Assembly: GCF_000004195.4 (NCBI RefSeq)
Contig: NC_030681.2
Location: 20,786,482-20,850,481 of the forward strand
DNA length: 64,000 bases
Direction of reading: 5' to 3'
DNA from: Xenopus tropicalis
Taxonomy: Eukaryota; Chordata; Amphibia; Anura; Pipidae
This document shows positions 36,835-47,720 of the stretch, piece by piece. The stretch's first letter is position 1, and every line of letters starts with the position of its first letter. A program made the translations under genes and the position numbers. The notes beneath the pieces are model-generated. The model was given only the letters and a program-made list of their open reading frames with translations. It did no database searches and was not told the origin of the DNA.

Positions 36835-38517
36835 GTAAGTAATCTGGGTTATATAATGTCTATGTAAGAGAAATATCTGTAGATCTAATCTAATACACGC
36901 TCATAGAGTCATAGTTCATGTAACAAGGGGAGAAAGCCATGGTTTTAATGATTATTAGAGCATGTGGTCTAGTATATATAAAGATAAATAGACAGTGCTG
37001 TCTAATAATATCAAAGGTTTAAAGGCAATCTATTAAAAAAGGTATATTAACTATATTTTTTAATAAATATTCAGTTAATTGTATTCTGTTAGGTAATGCT
37101 AGCAAATGAGTCTTTTTATCTGCATATCAATATTAATTAATAAAGATGGCAGCAGCCATTTAAAAGGACAGTATCATAAGAAAATAAAATGTTAAATATA
37201 TTAATATTAAAACAGTGTGCAGTATATGTGGCTTTAAGTACATATAAAATAAAGTAATATCCTATTTGTATATGTATTAAATGTTGACCCCACTCTGTTG
37301 CTGAGTTACCAGATTTTACATATAAAGTTTAAACTCATAAAGCAAAAATTGTTCTCCGGTTACGTTTCTGCTGGCCGCTGCCACCATCAGTGCTGTTCTA
37401 CTCCTGGGTATGGTTAGGTGCTGATCATTCACATTGCGTTTTGCTGCACTGTTAGTCACACTGAACCCTGCCTCTCGGAACACTATGTACATGCAAGACT
37501 GACGGGAAGTCCTGTACAACTGGGGGGCAATACTTCATCAGATTTACAGATTTTTAGGAGATATCCAGGGGTTGCAACCAGGCCCAGACTGGCAACTTAT
37601 GGATTCTGCCAAATGCAAAAAGGGGCAAAAATAAGATGCCATGGACAGTCGCTGATGGGGCCTTTGTGTACTTCAATATGCCAGGGCCTATTTTGTATCC
37701 CAGTCCAGACCTGGTTGTAGCTGCAGCCCGAGCTAATTTGTTTTCTTGAGTTTGGAGCAGATATCTGGTTTTAGAAATCTGATATTTAGAAATTATGATT
37801 TTCCTGTACTAATATTTGTCGGCCTTTATTGGTTGTGCTTTACTGACTTCTAAATTCTGTCTCGTTTCATTCGTTTCCACTATTTTCCTTAATTATCTTC
37901 AGTTATTTATGCAGTGCCAGCAAATCACGTAGCGTTTACAGTAATACAACATTCATTGGATACATAATGAAACTTGAAATTCAAAAGCCCTGAATACAAA
38001 AATAGAGCCAGGCGCTTACGAGGAACCACTCAGCCCACAAGTAAATAGTAAATATCCTAAACATTTGTTGACAAAATGTACTTGAAACTGTCGGATGCAT
38101 TTCGAGCAAACAGTCTTACCCCTTGACTTGGATAAACCATTTTCCACTCCCTACCAAACCAGTTACCTGAAATAAAGTCATTTATTATACTTGTATTCTC
38201 TCAGCTTGTTAAACTATTGATCGTGCTCCTGGTGCTGCTTCTGCCTTCTCTCTGTCACTGCGGATCATTCGTATGTGCGTGTTTGGGTGGCGGGTAGCCA
38301 TCCTCTATCTGCTGTCTATCCTCTGCTGCTTTGTTTAACTAGCAGATGGACTACATGTCCCGTAATCCATCACTCCAGGTAATTGGTTTAGGACAGAAGA
38401 AATGTTCTTTACATATTTCTGGGTCAGGGAAATGGTTATCTTAAGTCATCTCTGAAAGAAAGAGAATATTTTATATTTCTGTATCGCAAGAGATCAGTAG
38501 CAAATAGGTTATTACAT

Positions 38518-38830
38518 TTTAAAGGGGGTGGAAAGGCAGCACGGTGGCTCAGTATGTAACACTTGCAGCTCCGGGGTCCTGCACTCAATCCCACCCACTA
38601 TCTGCAAGGAGTTTGTATGATCTTCCCTTGTCTGTGTGGGACTGCGGTTTCCTCCTACTGTACATTCAAAAACATACAGGAAGGTTAATTGACTTCTGAC
38701 TAAATTGACCATAGTGTATGTAAATGTGATAGACCCTGTAGATTGTAAGCTCCTCTGGGGCAAGGACTGATGTGAATGATGAATATTCTGTGTAATGCGC
38801 TGCAAAAATGTGTCAGCACTTGCTCCCATT
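38518..38830 (+). mobile_element. SINE-like element with tRNA-like head
   Basis: Starts GGCAGCACGGTGGCTCAGTA, with an A-box-like TGGCTCAGT and a degraded B-box-like region, GGGGTCCTGCACTCAATCCC. The body contains TTTGTATGATCTTCCCTTGT, AAAAACATACAGGAAGGTTAATTG and ATTGTAAGCTCCTCTGGGGC. It matches a repeat type widespread in frogs. It is not a tRNA gene. Confidence 0.65.
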
Positions 38831-39501
38831 GCCAAATATGAATTAGAGGGAAAATTGGTGAGGGTTCCTCACATTTGGCATCAGCCCCAGCGATTTAATG
38901 TTTCCCTCTCCTTTAAGCTCAGTTAAATAGGTATATGTTATTTTAAAAACAGGAGTATACTACACTTTAAAAAGAGCTCTTCAGGAAGCATTTGAAGATT
39001 GCACAGAAAAATGACAGGGCATTCCCATTAGACAGGGAGAAGCTCAAGAAAATATTGAAGTTAAGAACTAAATGGATCTGGAAGAGTAGAAGAGAGATGA
39101 AGGTCACAACCCTCCAAATGGTTTCATCTTTTTCTTTTTTTGGTTTTGGCAATGACATAATTTTCTATTTGAAATGAATGTAGTTCAGATGATTATTGCT
39201 TAGCTTTAGATTCAGTTTACAGAGTAATGTCATATTTTCTATCTCAGTGTTATACAGTACTGATTAAAAGGTTCTGAAGGCTGGAACTCTGGAAGGAAAA
39301 CGTTGAATTTGTCTCTCAAATATTTCTGAATTGAAAAAATTATTTTCTTTACCACCTTAAGGTCCCCTCTTGTCTTATTTGCCCCATTAAATATCAGTAC
39401 CCCAGATTATATAACTGATAGTCATGTTGACTATGAACTTCACTGCTTTTAAACACCCAAAACTTGAATATTTATGATAACTAGTGCAACATGTAATGGG
39501 A

Positions 39502-40074
39502 AGTCAATAAAAGGAGGTTTTTTTTTATCAGTTTTACGCTTCTCAAATTATCATCAACATATATTTAGCTTATGATTTTAAAATTCTCATTCTGTTTCAG
39601 CTGGACATAGACTTTTTCCCCTTGGAAGGAAGGGGCAGTAGCTGGACATAGACTTTTTCCCCTTGGAAGGAAGGGGCAGTAGCTGGACATAGACTTTTTC
39701 CCCTTGGAAGGAAGGGGCAGTAGCTGGACATAGACTTTTTCCCCTTGGAAGGAAGGGGCAGTAGCTGGACATAGACTTTTTCCCCTTGGAAGGAAGGGGC
39801 AGTAGCTGGACAGGGGAAAAAGTCTATGTCCAGCTGCTGCTGAGCTACAGCATTAAATTCCCTATGGCTTAAAATAAAATGGTGTATCATGAAGGCACAA
39901 GTAACCTTTTTTGACCTAGTCTTCTCCTACTGCCTCCTACTTTGAGTAGCGTAAAACTGATAAAAACCTCCTTATATTGACAGTAAGATGGCTGAATCAA
40001 GGAAATAAGGTTGTTCTTAGAAACAGAATCAGAATTTTAAAATCATAAGCTAAATATATGTTGATGATAATTTT
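39502..40074. repeat. Interleaved inverted repeats A-B-minisatellite-A'-B'
   Basis: Segment A (39502-39540) is the reverse complement of A' (39948-39982). Segment B (39544-39598) is the reverse complement of B' (40021-40074). The order is A, B, minisatellite, A', B'. Key strings: ATCAGTTTTACGCT/AGCGTAAAACTGAT and AACATATATTTAGCTTATGA/TCATAAGCTAAATATATGTT. It ends 110 bases before MSH2 exon 12. Confidence 0.88.
39599..39835 (+). repeat. 41-bp minisatellite capped by an inverted copy
   Basis: Five identical 41-bp units start at 39599, 39640, 39681, 39722 and 39763 (AGCTGGACATAGACTTTTTC, then CCCTTGGAAGGAAGGGGCAG, then T). A 9-base partial unit follows, then the reverse complement of the unit's first 23 bases at 39813-39835. 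The units look identical, so the array is young. Confidence 0.95.
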
Positions 40075-40184
40075 TAATATATATGTAAAACATTCACTTC
40101 TAATCTAATAATAGTTCCAAGGCAAATCCAACAATTGCCACATGCAGTGCAACTTGAAAAATATCCCTCATTTGTTTGTTCCAG

Positions 40185-40430
40185 GATATGTGGATCCAAT
40201 TCAGACTCTGAATGACGTCATTGCACAGTTGGACGCTGCGGTCAGCTTTGCCTACGTTTCTAACAGCGCACCAGTACCGTATGTCCGGCCCGTCATTTTG
40301 GAAAAGGGACAGGGAAAAATTATGCTCCAGTCGGCCAGACACCCATGCATTGAGATGCAAGATGATGTGGCGTTCATTCCGAATGATATAACATTTGAAA
40401 AGGAAAAGCAGATGTTTCATATTATTACTG
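40185..40430 (+). CDS. msh2: MSH2 exon 12 (lever, start of ATPase domain)
   Basis: A 246-bp exon, the human exon 12 length. The acceptor is TTCCAG at 40179-40184 and the donor GTAACA at 40431. It encodes [17 protein letters not shown], then [16 protein letters not shown], and ends in [13 protein letters not shown] just before the P-loop (about residues 587-669). The tract between 39500 and 40075, immediately upstream, is a large inverted-repeat and minisatellite complex (described separately). Intron 12, immediately downstream, is only 101 bp. Confidence 0.97.
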
Positions 40431-40740
<310 letters not shown>

Positions 40741-41732
40741 TAAACTAAAATAATCAGTTGTAAAAAAGGTAGGAATGTGTGAGATACAGTTACACACTTG
40801 GCAAATGAAGCGAAAGAAGTAGGACACAAGCTAACATTACATGGGCATCATCAGCCTTGATACAATTCCTGTAATTCTCCACTGGAAAGTATACTTTAGC
40901 CTGTTTAGAAAGCCTTAGAGAAAATCCATTCTCATTCTTACTTCAGTTCATGTAAAGAAGGAAACGTAGAGAAATAAAAGGGGGTACAAAACGCACAATG
41001 AACTGGTCCAGTTGGATTTGTTTTATTCTAGGACAGAGAGTTCAGAATACAGGGAAGTCTTCTTTGATGTGTTTTATTCTAAGTACATGCACAGAAAGTA
41101 GAGATGTACTTACCGTCAGCATAGTCCTACTATTGGGTATTTAGAACTGCCTTTTATTTGGTGCTAATAAGATATAGGTTGATAGCAGAATATCTGTTGG
41201 GCAATAATTAAAGCTTTATTTTCTGTTTCATCATTTTAAAGCTGGACTTCCAGGTCCATATATAGTGTTAACTGGATGGATAAACGAGCAGAGAGTATTT
41301 TGATAGTGACAGTGTTTTCTACTTGGCTACTAAAATAGACAATGCTGATCATTTACTGATAATTGTCTGTGTGTTTTAGCAGAGGTAATTCTCAATATTG
41401 TCTATGGCAGGGTATTTTCTGGCATTTAGTTGCCATGACAAGTACTTGCTACTAAGTAGCTCTGTGTGTCTTCACCCTGAAGGTTTTTTTTCTGTATCTT
41501 CTAGGTGAAACTTAATCCTGCTATTGCTAAACTTTTCATATTTTGCTAAATTCTATTGACCACGCCCTCTTGCCCACTAAGCCAGGCTACTCACTCGCTG
41601 CTTCTTAATAGATTAGAAATAAAAGGGACCCTCTAGGAGGTAATTAAGGAAGGTTGGCAGCCAATTTCAATGGCAACTGTAGTTACTAGGTATAGCAAAA
41701 CATGAAAATACTAATATAGTAAGTTCCCGAAA

Positions 41733-42175
41733 TGTTTTTGTACAAAACGCATCAGTTAATAGAGCTTCTCCAACAGAATCAACCCCCCAGCAGCAGAACA
41801 ATGGGAAGGGAGCAAGATAGCAGTTCCCTGACACATGCATTGCTTAAAATGCTCCTATTCCCCACCTAGTGGTAAATATGAGAACAGCACTCAATAGTAA
41901 AAATCCAAGTCCGGCTTGGGACTCCTCCAGTTACATGGGAGTAGGAGAAACAGTAGGTTAGTTGGAAGCAGTTCTAATGTGTAGCGCTGCCTCCTTCTGA
42001 AAGCTCAGGCACAATGCACTGAGATGGCGCCTACACACCAATATTACAACTAAAAAAAAATACATTTATTGGTTCAAAAATAAAATGTTAAATGGTAGAA
42101 TCAGTTAATTGCAATGTAAACAGTGTAATATAGTAATACAAAGTATACCATAAAGATAATGACAGAATCTGTTTA
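41733..42175 (+). mobile_element. Partial copy of the TTAA element at 43435
   Basis: Shares GGGACTCCTCCAGTTACATG, GCAGTTCTAATGTGTAGCGC and CACAATGCACTGAGATGGCG with the complete copy. The TTAA ends are not evident. Confidence 0.75.
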
Positions 42176-42861
42176 TGATGTCCGTTAGATAAAATGTGTT
42201 TTTGTTTTTGAGTACTTGATGTTAAACGTTAGGACTACATTTTCCCTTTGAGTTCACTAGTTCTTCCTTAAATTCACATATTATTGAATGGTTACCATTA
42301 TATCTGTGAACGCCAGGGTTATAGCATTTATTGCATCTGAGGACGAATGAAATCTCATGGGGCCTCCAGAGAACTGTTAGAGTTTAAACAAATTAATGAG
42401 CAGTCAGAAGAAGAAAATGCCAGATAAAGGCAGGACTGTCACCATAGGCTTCCCCTGTATAGTAACAAAATGTTAAATGTTATATTTAAATAACGAAAGA
42501 TCTTTAGGTCTATTCCCTTCTTGACATACAATTGTCTGCCTAACAGATTCATTTCATTCGCTTTAAAGGAAAAGGAAAGGGTTGCTATGATCCTCTCCGC
42601 TCCTCTGGGTTTGCAGATGCGCAATAGAGCAAAAAGCTGCATTTCCGAAGTCCTGATTTGACTGTACTGCACATGTGCACCGCCCGGCGTAGCAGCGGGG
42701 ACCCCAAGAACTTGCAAGCAAGATATTAGATCAGAGCTTCAGTGAGGAGAAGCACTTGGTTCATAGTCTGTAATTAGCAATTATAATGACTTGGGGGTGC
42801 TTAAATTGGCACCCCCAGCGATTAAGCCTTTCAGTGTCTGTTAAGGAAATATCTGACTTAG

Positions 42862-43298
42862 TTAAAGGAGAAGGAAAGGCTAATAAAGAGTTAATCTCAA
42901 GCTGCAGGCTTACCTTCAGTTGTCTCAATAGTGCCCTTAAGTCTCCCCATATTTCTCCCATTCATATGATTAGAAGCCAAGCAGGAAGAAAAAATGCTGA
43001 GCTGTGTAAAGAAAGTTCCCATAATGCCTCACTCCTGCACCAAGAACGGTGAACATGCTCAGTTAGTAAGATTATGAGTCAGCTTCCTGCTGATTGGCTC
43101 AGATCCACATTCCTAAGGGGGGGAAGTGAGTTCTTAGCATTCTTGAGGGAGGGGGGAACAGGAGAGAGGAGAGAGCTGTGTGTCTCTGGCACAGGAATTA
43201 CACACACAAGAAATCTTTTTTCAGAGAAGTCAGTGCAGCATTTCTGTGAGTGCTTATGGCTATAAGCTTACTTAGTTTTTACCTTTCTTCTCCTTTAA
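42862..43298 (+). mobile_element. TTAA-type MITE (AAGGAAAGGC family, copy 2)
   Basis: TTAAAGGAGAAGGAAAGGC at the left, ACCTTTCTTCTCCTTTAA at the right. Internal sequence is shared with 6097-6498. Confidence 0.85.
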
Positions 43299-43434
43299 TG
43301 TAAAGTGGTCGAGAATAGTTTCTTGTATTAATTTTAAAGTGCTGGATTAAATTCTTAGGGATAAGGATTAAGGATAATGCATCAAATGGATACTCAAATG
43401 AATGCTACCAGGCATTTTATAAATTAATTTCTGT

Positions 43435-44029
43435 TTAAAGGAATACTGCCATGGGAAAACATGTTTTTTTCAAAACCCATCAGTTTCTCCAGCAGAATCC
43501 AGCATTGTAATCTGTTTTTCAAAAGCACAAACTTTTTTTCTATTTAATTTTGAAATTTCCCATGGGGCTAGCCATATTCTTCATTTTCCAGGGTGCCACA
43601 GCCATGTGACCTGTGCTCTGATAAACTTCAGTCACACTTTACTGTTGCGCTGTAAATTGGAGTGATATTCCCCCCCCCCCCAGCAGCCGATCAGCAGAAC
43701 AGTGGGAAGGGAGCAAGATAGCAGCTCCCAGTAGGTATCAGAATAGCACTCAATAGAAATCCAAGTCCGGCTTGGGACTCCTCCAGTTACATGGGAGTAG
43801 GAGAAACAATAGGTTAGCTGAAAGCAGTTCTAATGTGTAGCGCTGGCTGAAAGCTCAGACTCAGGCACAATGCACTGAGATGGCGCCTACACACTAATAT
43901 TACAGCTAAAAATACATTTATTAGTTCAAGAATAACATTTTAAATGGCAGAGTGAATTATTTGCTATGTAAACAGTGTAATTTAGAAATAAAAAAATATA
44001 CCACAAAAATCATGACAAAATCCCTTTAA
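43435..44029 (+). mobile_element. TTAA-type element (GGAATACTGCC)
   Basis: Left end TTAAAGGAATACTGCCATGG, right end AAAATCCCTTTAA, flanked by TTAA. It contains a 14-base C run near 43671-43684. Relatives at 26605-27526 and 41733-42175. Confidence 0.8.
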
Positions 44030-44378
44030 GAGAATTACTTGTTGTTAAACGTTAGGATTACATATCCCTTTGAGTTCAGTAGTTGGTTCTTGAATTTAGT
44101 ATTGAATGGCTGCCATTATATCTGTGAACTCCATGGTTAGAACTTTTATTCCATCTAAAGATGAATGGAATGCCACAGATATTTAGAACCATGCAGATGC
44201 TGCATTCCCTATAGGAAATAGAAGTAATAAACTTTATGGTAAAATCAAAAACTTCCCCCTTTTAAAGGGGTAGGATTAACAGTTAGGCACTGAGCATATC
44301 ATTCCCCAGATGGTTTGTGTGTTTTAGCAGTTGTGGTTTAGATGTTTGACCGCCTCTTGTTGCTACAATGCTTTGCAG

Positions 44379-44626
44379 ATCTGCTACAGAGAATTCGCTG
44401 ATTATCATTGATGAATTGGGTAGAGGCACCTCCACGTATGATGGGTTTGGGCTGGCCTGGGCAATCTCAGAATATATTTCCACTAAGATCAAGGCTTTTT
44501 GCATGTTTGCTACCCATTTTCATGAACTAACAGCCCTGGCTGACCAAGTGCCAACAGTGAATAATTTGCACGTTACTGCCCTGACCACAGAAGATACCTT
44601 AACCATGCTGTACCGGATAAAGAGAG
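44379..44626 (+). CDS. msh2: MSH2 exon 14 (Walker B, H-loop)
   Basis: A 248-bp exon, the human exon 14 length. The acceptor is TTTGCAG ending at 44378 and the donor GTGAGT at 44627. It carries Walker [14 protein letters not shown] (Asp748 and Glu749 by human numbering), then [13 protein letters not shown], then the H-loop FATHFHEL (His783/His785), and ends in TMLYRIKRG. All nucleotide-binding motifs are intact, so the C-terminal part of the gene looks fully functional. Confidence 0.98.
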
Positions 44627-44735
44627 GTGAGTAGGCAGGTGTGTAATTGCATGGGAGTTTCCTTTACAGGATGGAATCTGTTTGATTATGATAAGGAACA
44701 TTTATTTTAATAAGAAGCCTTGTGATCAGTATTGG

Positions 44736-45722
44736 TACAGGTATGGGATCCCTCATGCAGAACCCCATTATCCAGAAATCTCAGAATTACGGAAAGCCTG
44801 TCTCCCATAGACTCCATTTTAATCAAATAATTCAGAATTTTAAAACTGATAAAACAATATCTTGTACTTGATCCCAACTAAGATATAAATACCCCTTATT
44901 GGGGGCAGAACAGCCCTATTGGGTTTATTTAATGGTTAAATGATTCCCTTTTCTCTGTAATAATAAAACAGTACCTGTACTTGATCCCAACTAAGATATA
45001 ATTACCCCTTATTGGGGCAGAACAGCCCTATTGGGTTTATTTAATGGTTAAATGATTCCCTTTTCTCTGTAATAATAAAACAGTACCTGTACTTGATCCC
45101 AACTAAGATATAATTACCCCTTATTGGGGCAGAACAGCCCTATTGGGTTTATTTAATGGTTAAATGATTCCCTTTTCTCTGTAATAATAAAACAGTACCT
45201 GTACTTGATCCCAACTAAGATATAATTACCCCTTATTGGGGGCAGAACAATCCTGTTGGGTTTATTTAATGGTTAAATGATTCCCTTTTCTCTGTAATAA
45301 TAAAACAGTACCTGTACTTGATCCCAACTAAGATATAATTACCCCTTATTGGGGCAGAACAGCCCTATTGGGTTTATTTAATGGTTAAATGATTCCCTTT
45401 TCTCTGTAATAATAAAACAGTACCTGTACTTGATCCCAACTAAGATATAATTACCCCTTATTGGGGGCAGAACAATCCTGTTGGGTTTATTTAATGGTTA
45501 AATAATTGCTTTTTCTCTGTAGAAATAAAACAGTATCTTGTAATTGATCCCAACTAAGATATAATTACCCCTTATTGGATGCAAAACAATCCGGTTGGGT
45601 TTAATTAATGTTTTATTGATTTTTTAGTAGACTTATGGTATGGAGATCCAAATTACGGAAAGACCCCTTATCCGGAATACTCGTGATCCCGAGCATTCTG
45701 GATAATGGGTCCTATACCTGTA
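44736..45722 (+). mobile_element. TIR element with a 112-bp tandem array inside
   Basis: Ends TACAGGTATGGGATCC and GGGTCCTATACCTGTA, with further matching inverted sequence (CCATTATCCAGAAA versus TCTGGATAATGGG). The inside (about 44860-45600) holds about six units of 112-113 bp, each with GTACTTGATCCCAACTAAGA and TTATTTAATGGTTAAATGAT. Related fragments at 10571-10790 and 61627-61710 lack the array. Confidence 0.88.
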
Positions 45723-45921
45723 ATAAATATTACTAAAATATTTAAATGCACATTTATATTTTCTGTTTATAACTCCATATTAGGCTTCTCCTAAATCTCT
45801 TGTGAATTGCTTCTTACATTCTTTTAAAATACAAAAGGACTGTAGAAAATATCAATTTTCCTATGCAAAAAATTAGAAAAAGATAACCTGTTTACTAAGA
45901 ATCGCACTATCCAACCACCTT

Positions 45922-46381
45922 ATTTGCAGTAATAATCAGGAATTCATTCATAGATTTAGGAATTGGACTAATATTAATTGGTCGGAAAACAACATACATA
46001 TGTAAAAATAAACAATAAAGTGCTTGTGCTATGTTGTTTTTATACCTTTCTTGTTTCATTCAAACCACTGATTTATTAGTTATAAAGTGCCAGTGGCAAA
46101 TAAATAAAACCAATAATTCATTCTTTATAAAGTGCCAGCGCTAAACAAGTCAATCAAATTTCACCAACTTAATTTTGTTATTTAAAGTGCCAGTGCTCAA
46201 ATAATTCCACTTGTTTCAACAACTATTTCAATACATTGTTTTCTAGATCTTCAAGAAAGGTATAAAAACAACATAGCAGGAACACTGGATTTTTTACATA
46301 AATATGTTTAGTTTTCCAACCAATTAATATTAGTCCTATTCCTAGATCTATTTATGAATTCCTGATTATTACTGCAAATAA
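45922..46381. repeat. Large hairpin element
   Basis: Outer arms 45922-45989 and 46312-46381 are inverted (TTTGCAGTAATAATCAGGAA facing TTCCTGATTATTACTGCAAA). A second pair is ACATAGCAGGAACAC near 46273 with GTGCTTGTGCTATGT near 46020. The loop region carries AAAGTGCCAGTG-like motifs three times. Confidence 0.85.
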
Positions 46382-46666
46382 TTTCAGTTAATATTTCAAG
46401 CTTAATGATCTTTGCGCTTATCTATATATGGTTTAGGAATTAAAATTCTGTAAAATATCACTAAAATGCATATCATTTTTCAGTAAACCTTTTACTGAAT
46501 TCGAAGGCTTTCATCGAATTGGTTTGGAAATACATTTGTTGTACTGTAACCCAAACACATTCACCAATCATTTTTTATCATAACAACTGTACTGATTATT
46601 TTGTCATTGTAGTACATATTAATGGCGTCTAAAACAGTATGTAGTTTTGTTGATGCACACTTATTA

Positions 46667-46815
46667 GCGGTATATTTATGATGCTGTGTAAAAAGTGGAG
46701 AAAAACATCAACGGTGCTTTGCTTTGGTTGAAATCTAATTGCTGATTGGTTGCCCTGGGCAATATCTCCAGTAATGCTTCACTCCACTTTTTACACAGCA
46801 TGATAAATATACCCT
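46667..46815. mobile_element. Hairpin MITE (GGTATATTTATCA family)
   Basis: Inverted GGTATATTTATGATGCTGTG and ACACAGCATGATAAATATAC. It is somewhat shorter than the copy at 27826 and lies 62 bases before exon 15. Confidence 0.85.
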
Positions 46816-46876
46816 TTATCCAATATGGGGGGGTCCCAGCATAATTATAGTGATTTTGTTTTCTATTTTTTTTAAG

Positions 46877-47049
46877 GGGTTTGTGATCAGAGCTTTGGAA
46901 TACACGTGGCAGAGCTTGCCAACTTTCCTAAACATGTTATTGAAACTGCAAAGGAAAAGGCACTGCAATTAGAGGAGTTTCAGTTTGTTGGCAACCCCGA
47001 TGACTGTGACGATGAACCAACTAGGAAGAGGCGCTGCAAAGAAAAGGAG
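46877..47049 (+). CDS. msh2: MSH2 exon 15 (C-terminal helices, variable linker)
   Basis: The acceptor is TTTTTTTTAAG ending at 46876 and the donor GTTTGT at 47050. Length 173 bp, against 176 bp in human exon 15, so one codon is missing in the variable linker. It encodes [20 protein letters not shown], followed by [15 protein letters not shown]. The linker is acidic then strongly basic ([10 protein letters not shown]), whereas the human segment is less basic. The splice phase (0) agrees with exon 16. The donor is weaker than those of the other exons. Confidence 0.95.
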
Positions 47050-47269
47050 GTTTGTAGCCAATGCACTGCGAGATCCCTACTCCTGGTGGTAAAGCAGGTT
47101 TCCCAGTTGTATTTGATCGGGTTTAAACATTATTATTACTTTTCTTTTCTAAAAGAATATTACTCATTGGGCAAAAGCTTAACATCCCCTGTATAAGGCT
47201 GGGCACATTTAAAATTGTTTGTGTGAAGATATATACAAAACAGTCTCTTACATTAATAATACCCATGCT

Positions 47270-47720
47270 TAGTGCTGGGCGGTATACCGGTATATACCGA
47301 ACACCGGTTTTTTTAAAAAAGATGATAAAAAATTTTAACTTACCGGCATACCGGTGTGGGCGCCTCCTGGCAATTTTTCTTACTATTTCCGGGTTGTGCG
47401 CGCTGACGTTACGTGCGCGCTGACGTCACGCGCACGCTGACGTCACGCGCGCAACCCGGAAATAGTAAGAAAAACTGCCAGGAGGCTCTGTGAGCTGTCG
47501 GGGGTGCCTGCGGCTGCCTGGCCCGTAAGGTTTATTTATGTGAAGGGGATGGGGGGGTGTTTGGGGTTGGATGGGGGGGTGTTTGGGGTTGGGGGGGGGG
47601 GGTGTTTGGGGTGGTCACCTAATCATGCATGGGGAAAAAAAAATACCGTCAAATACCGTGATACCGATATAATAAAAAAAATACCGTGATATAAATTTTT
47701 GGTCATACCGCCCAGCACTA
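47270..47720 (+). mobile_element. hAT MITE with 8-bp duplication CCCATGCT
   Basis: Duplication at 47262-47269 and 47721-47728. Ends TAGTGCTGGGCGGTATA and TACCGCCCAGCACTA. The interior holds inverted arms (CTTACTATTTCCGGGTTG facing CAACCCGGAAATAGTAAG) around a short array with TGACGTCA octamers, then G-rich GGGGGGGTGTTTGGGG repeats (47548-47612). Confidence 0.92.
47400..47455. promoter_or_regulatory. Cluster of TGACGTCA (CRE/ATF-type) octamers in a MITE
   Basis: GCGCTGACGTTACGTGCGCG, then two copies of GCTGACGTCACGCGC. TGACGTCA is the consensus CREB/ATF octamer. Whether it is bound here is unknown. The CpG-rich setting inside a hAT MITE suggests incidental sequence. Confidence 0.4.

Larger units (their letters stand above)
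36835..40184 (+). other. msh2: MSH2 intron 11
   Basis: A 3.35-kb GT-AG intron. It contains a dispersed-repeat fragment (about 37575-37713, CCAGGCCCAGACTGGCAA to CAGTCCAGACCTGG), a SINE-like element (38518-38830) and an inverted-repeat/minisatellite complex (39502-40074). I recognise nothing in 36835-37574 or 37714-38517. Confidence 0.85.
44627..46876 (+). other. msh2: MSH2 intron 14
   Basis: A 2.25-kb GT-AG intron almost entirely occupied by repeats: a tandem-bearing element (44736-45722), a hairpin element (45922-46381) and a hairpin MITE (46667-46815). The acceptor has a poly-T tract interrupted by AAG. Confidence 0.88.

Noticed and set aside
38518..38600. A tRNA gene
   Set aside because: Only A-box and weak B-box resemblance; no cloverleaf. 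It is the head of a SINE-like repeat.
39587..39890. Open frames of 61 and 97 codons in the 41-bp minisatellite
   Set aside because: Repetition without stops produces periodic peptides; the unit length is not a multiple of three and there is no coding context.
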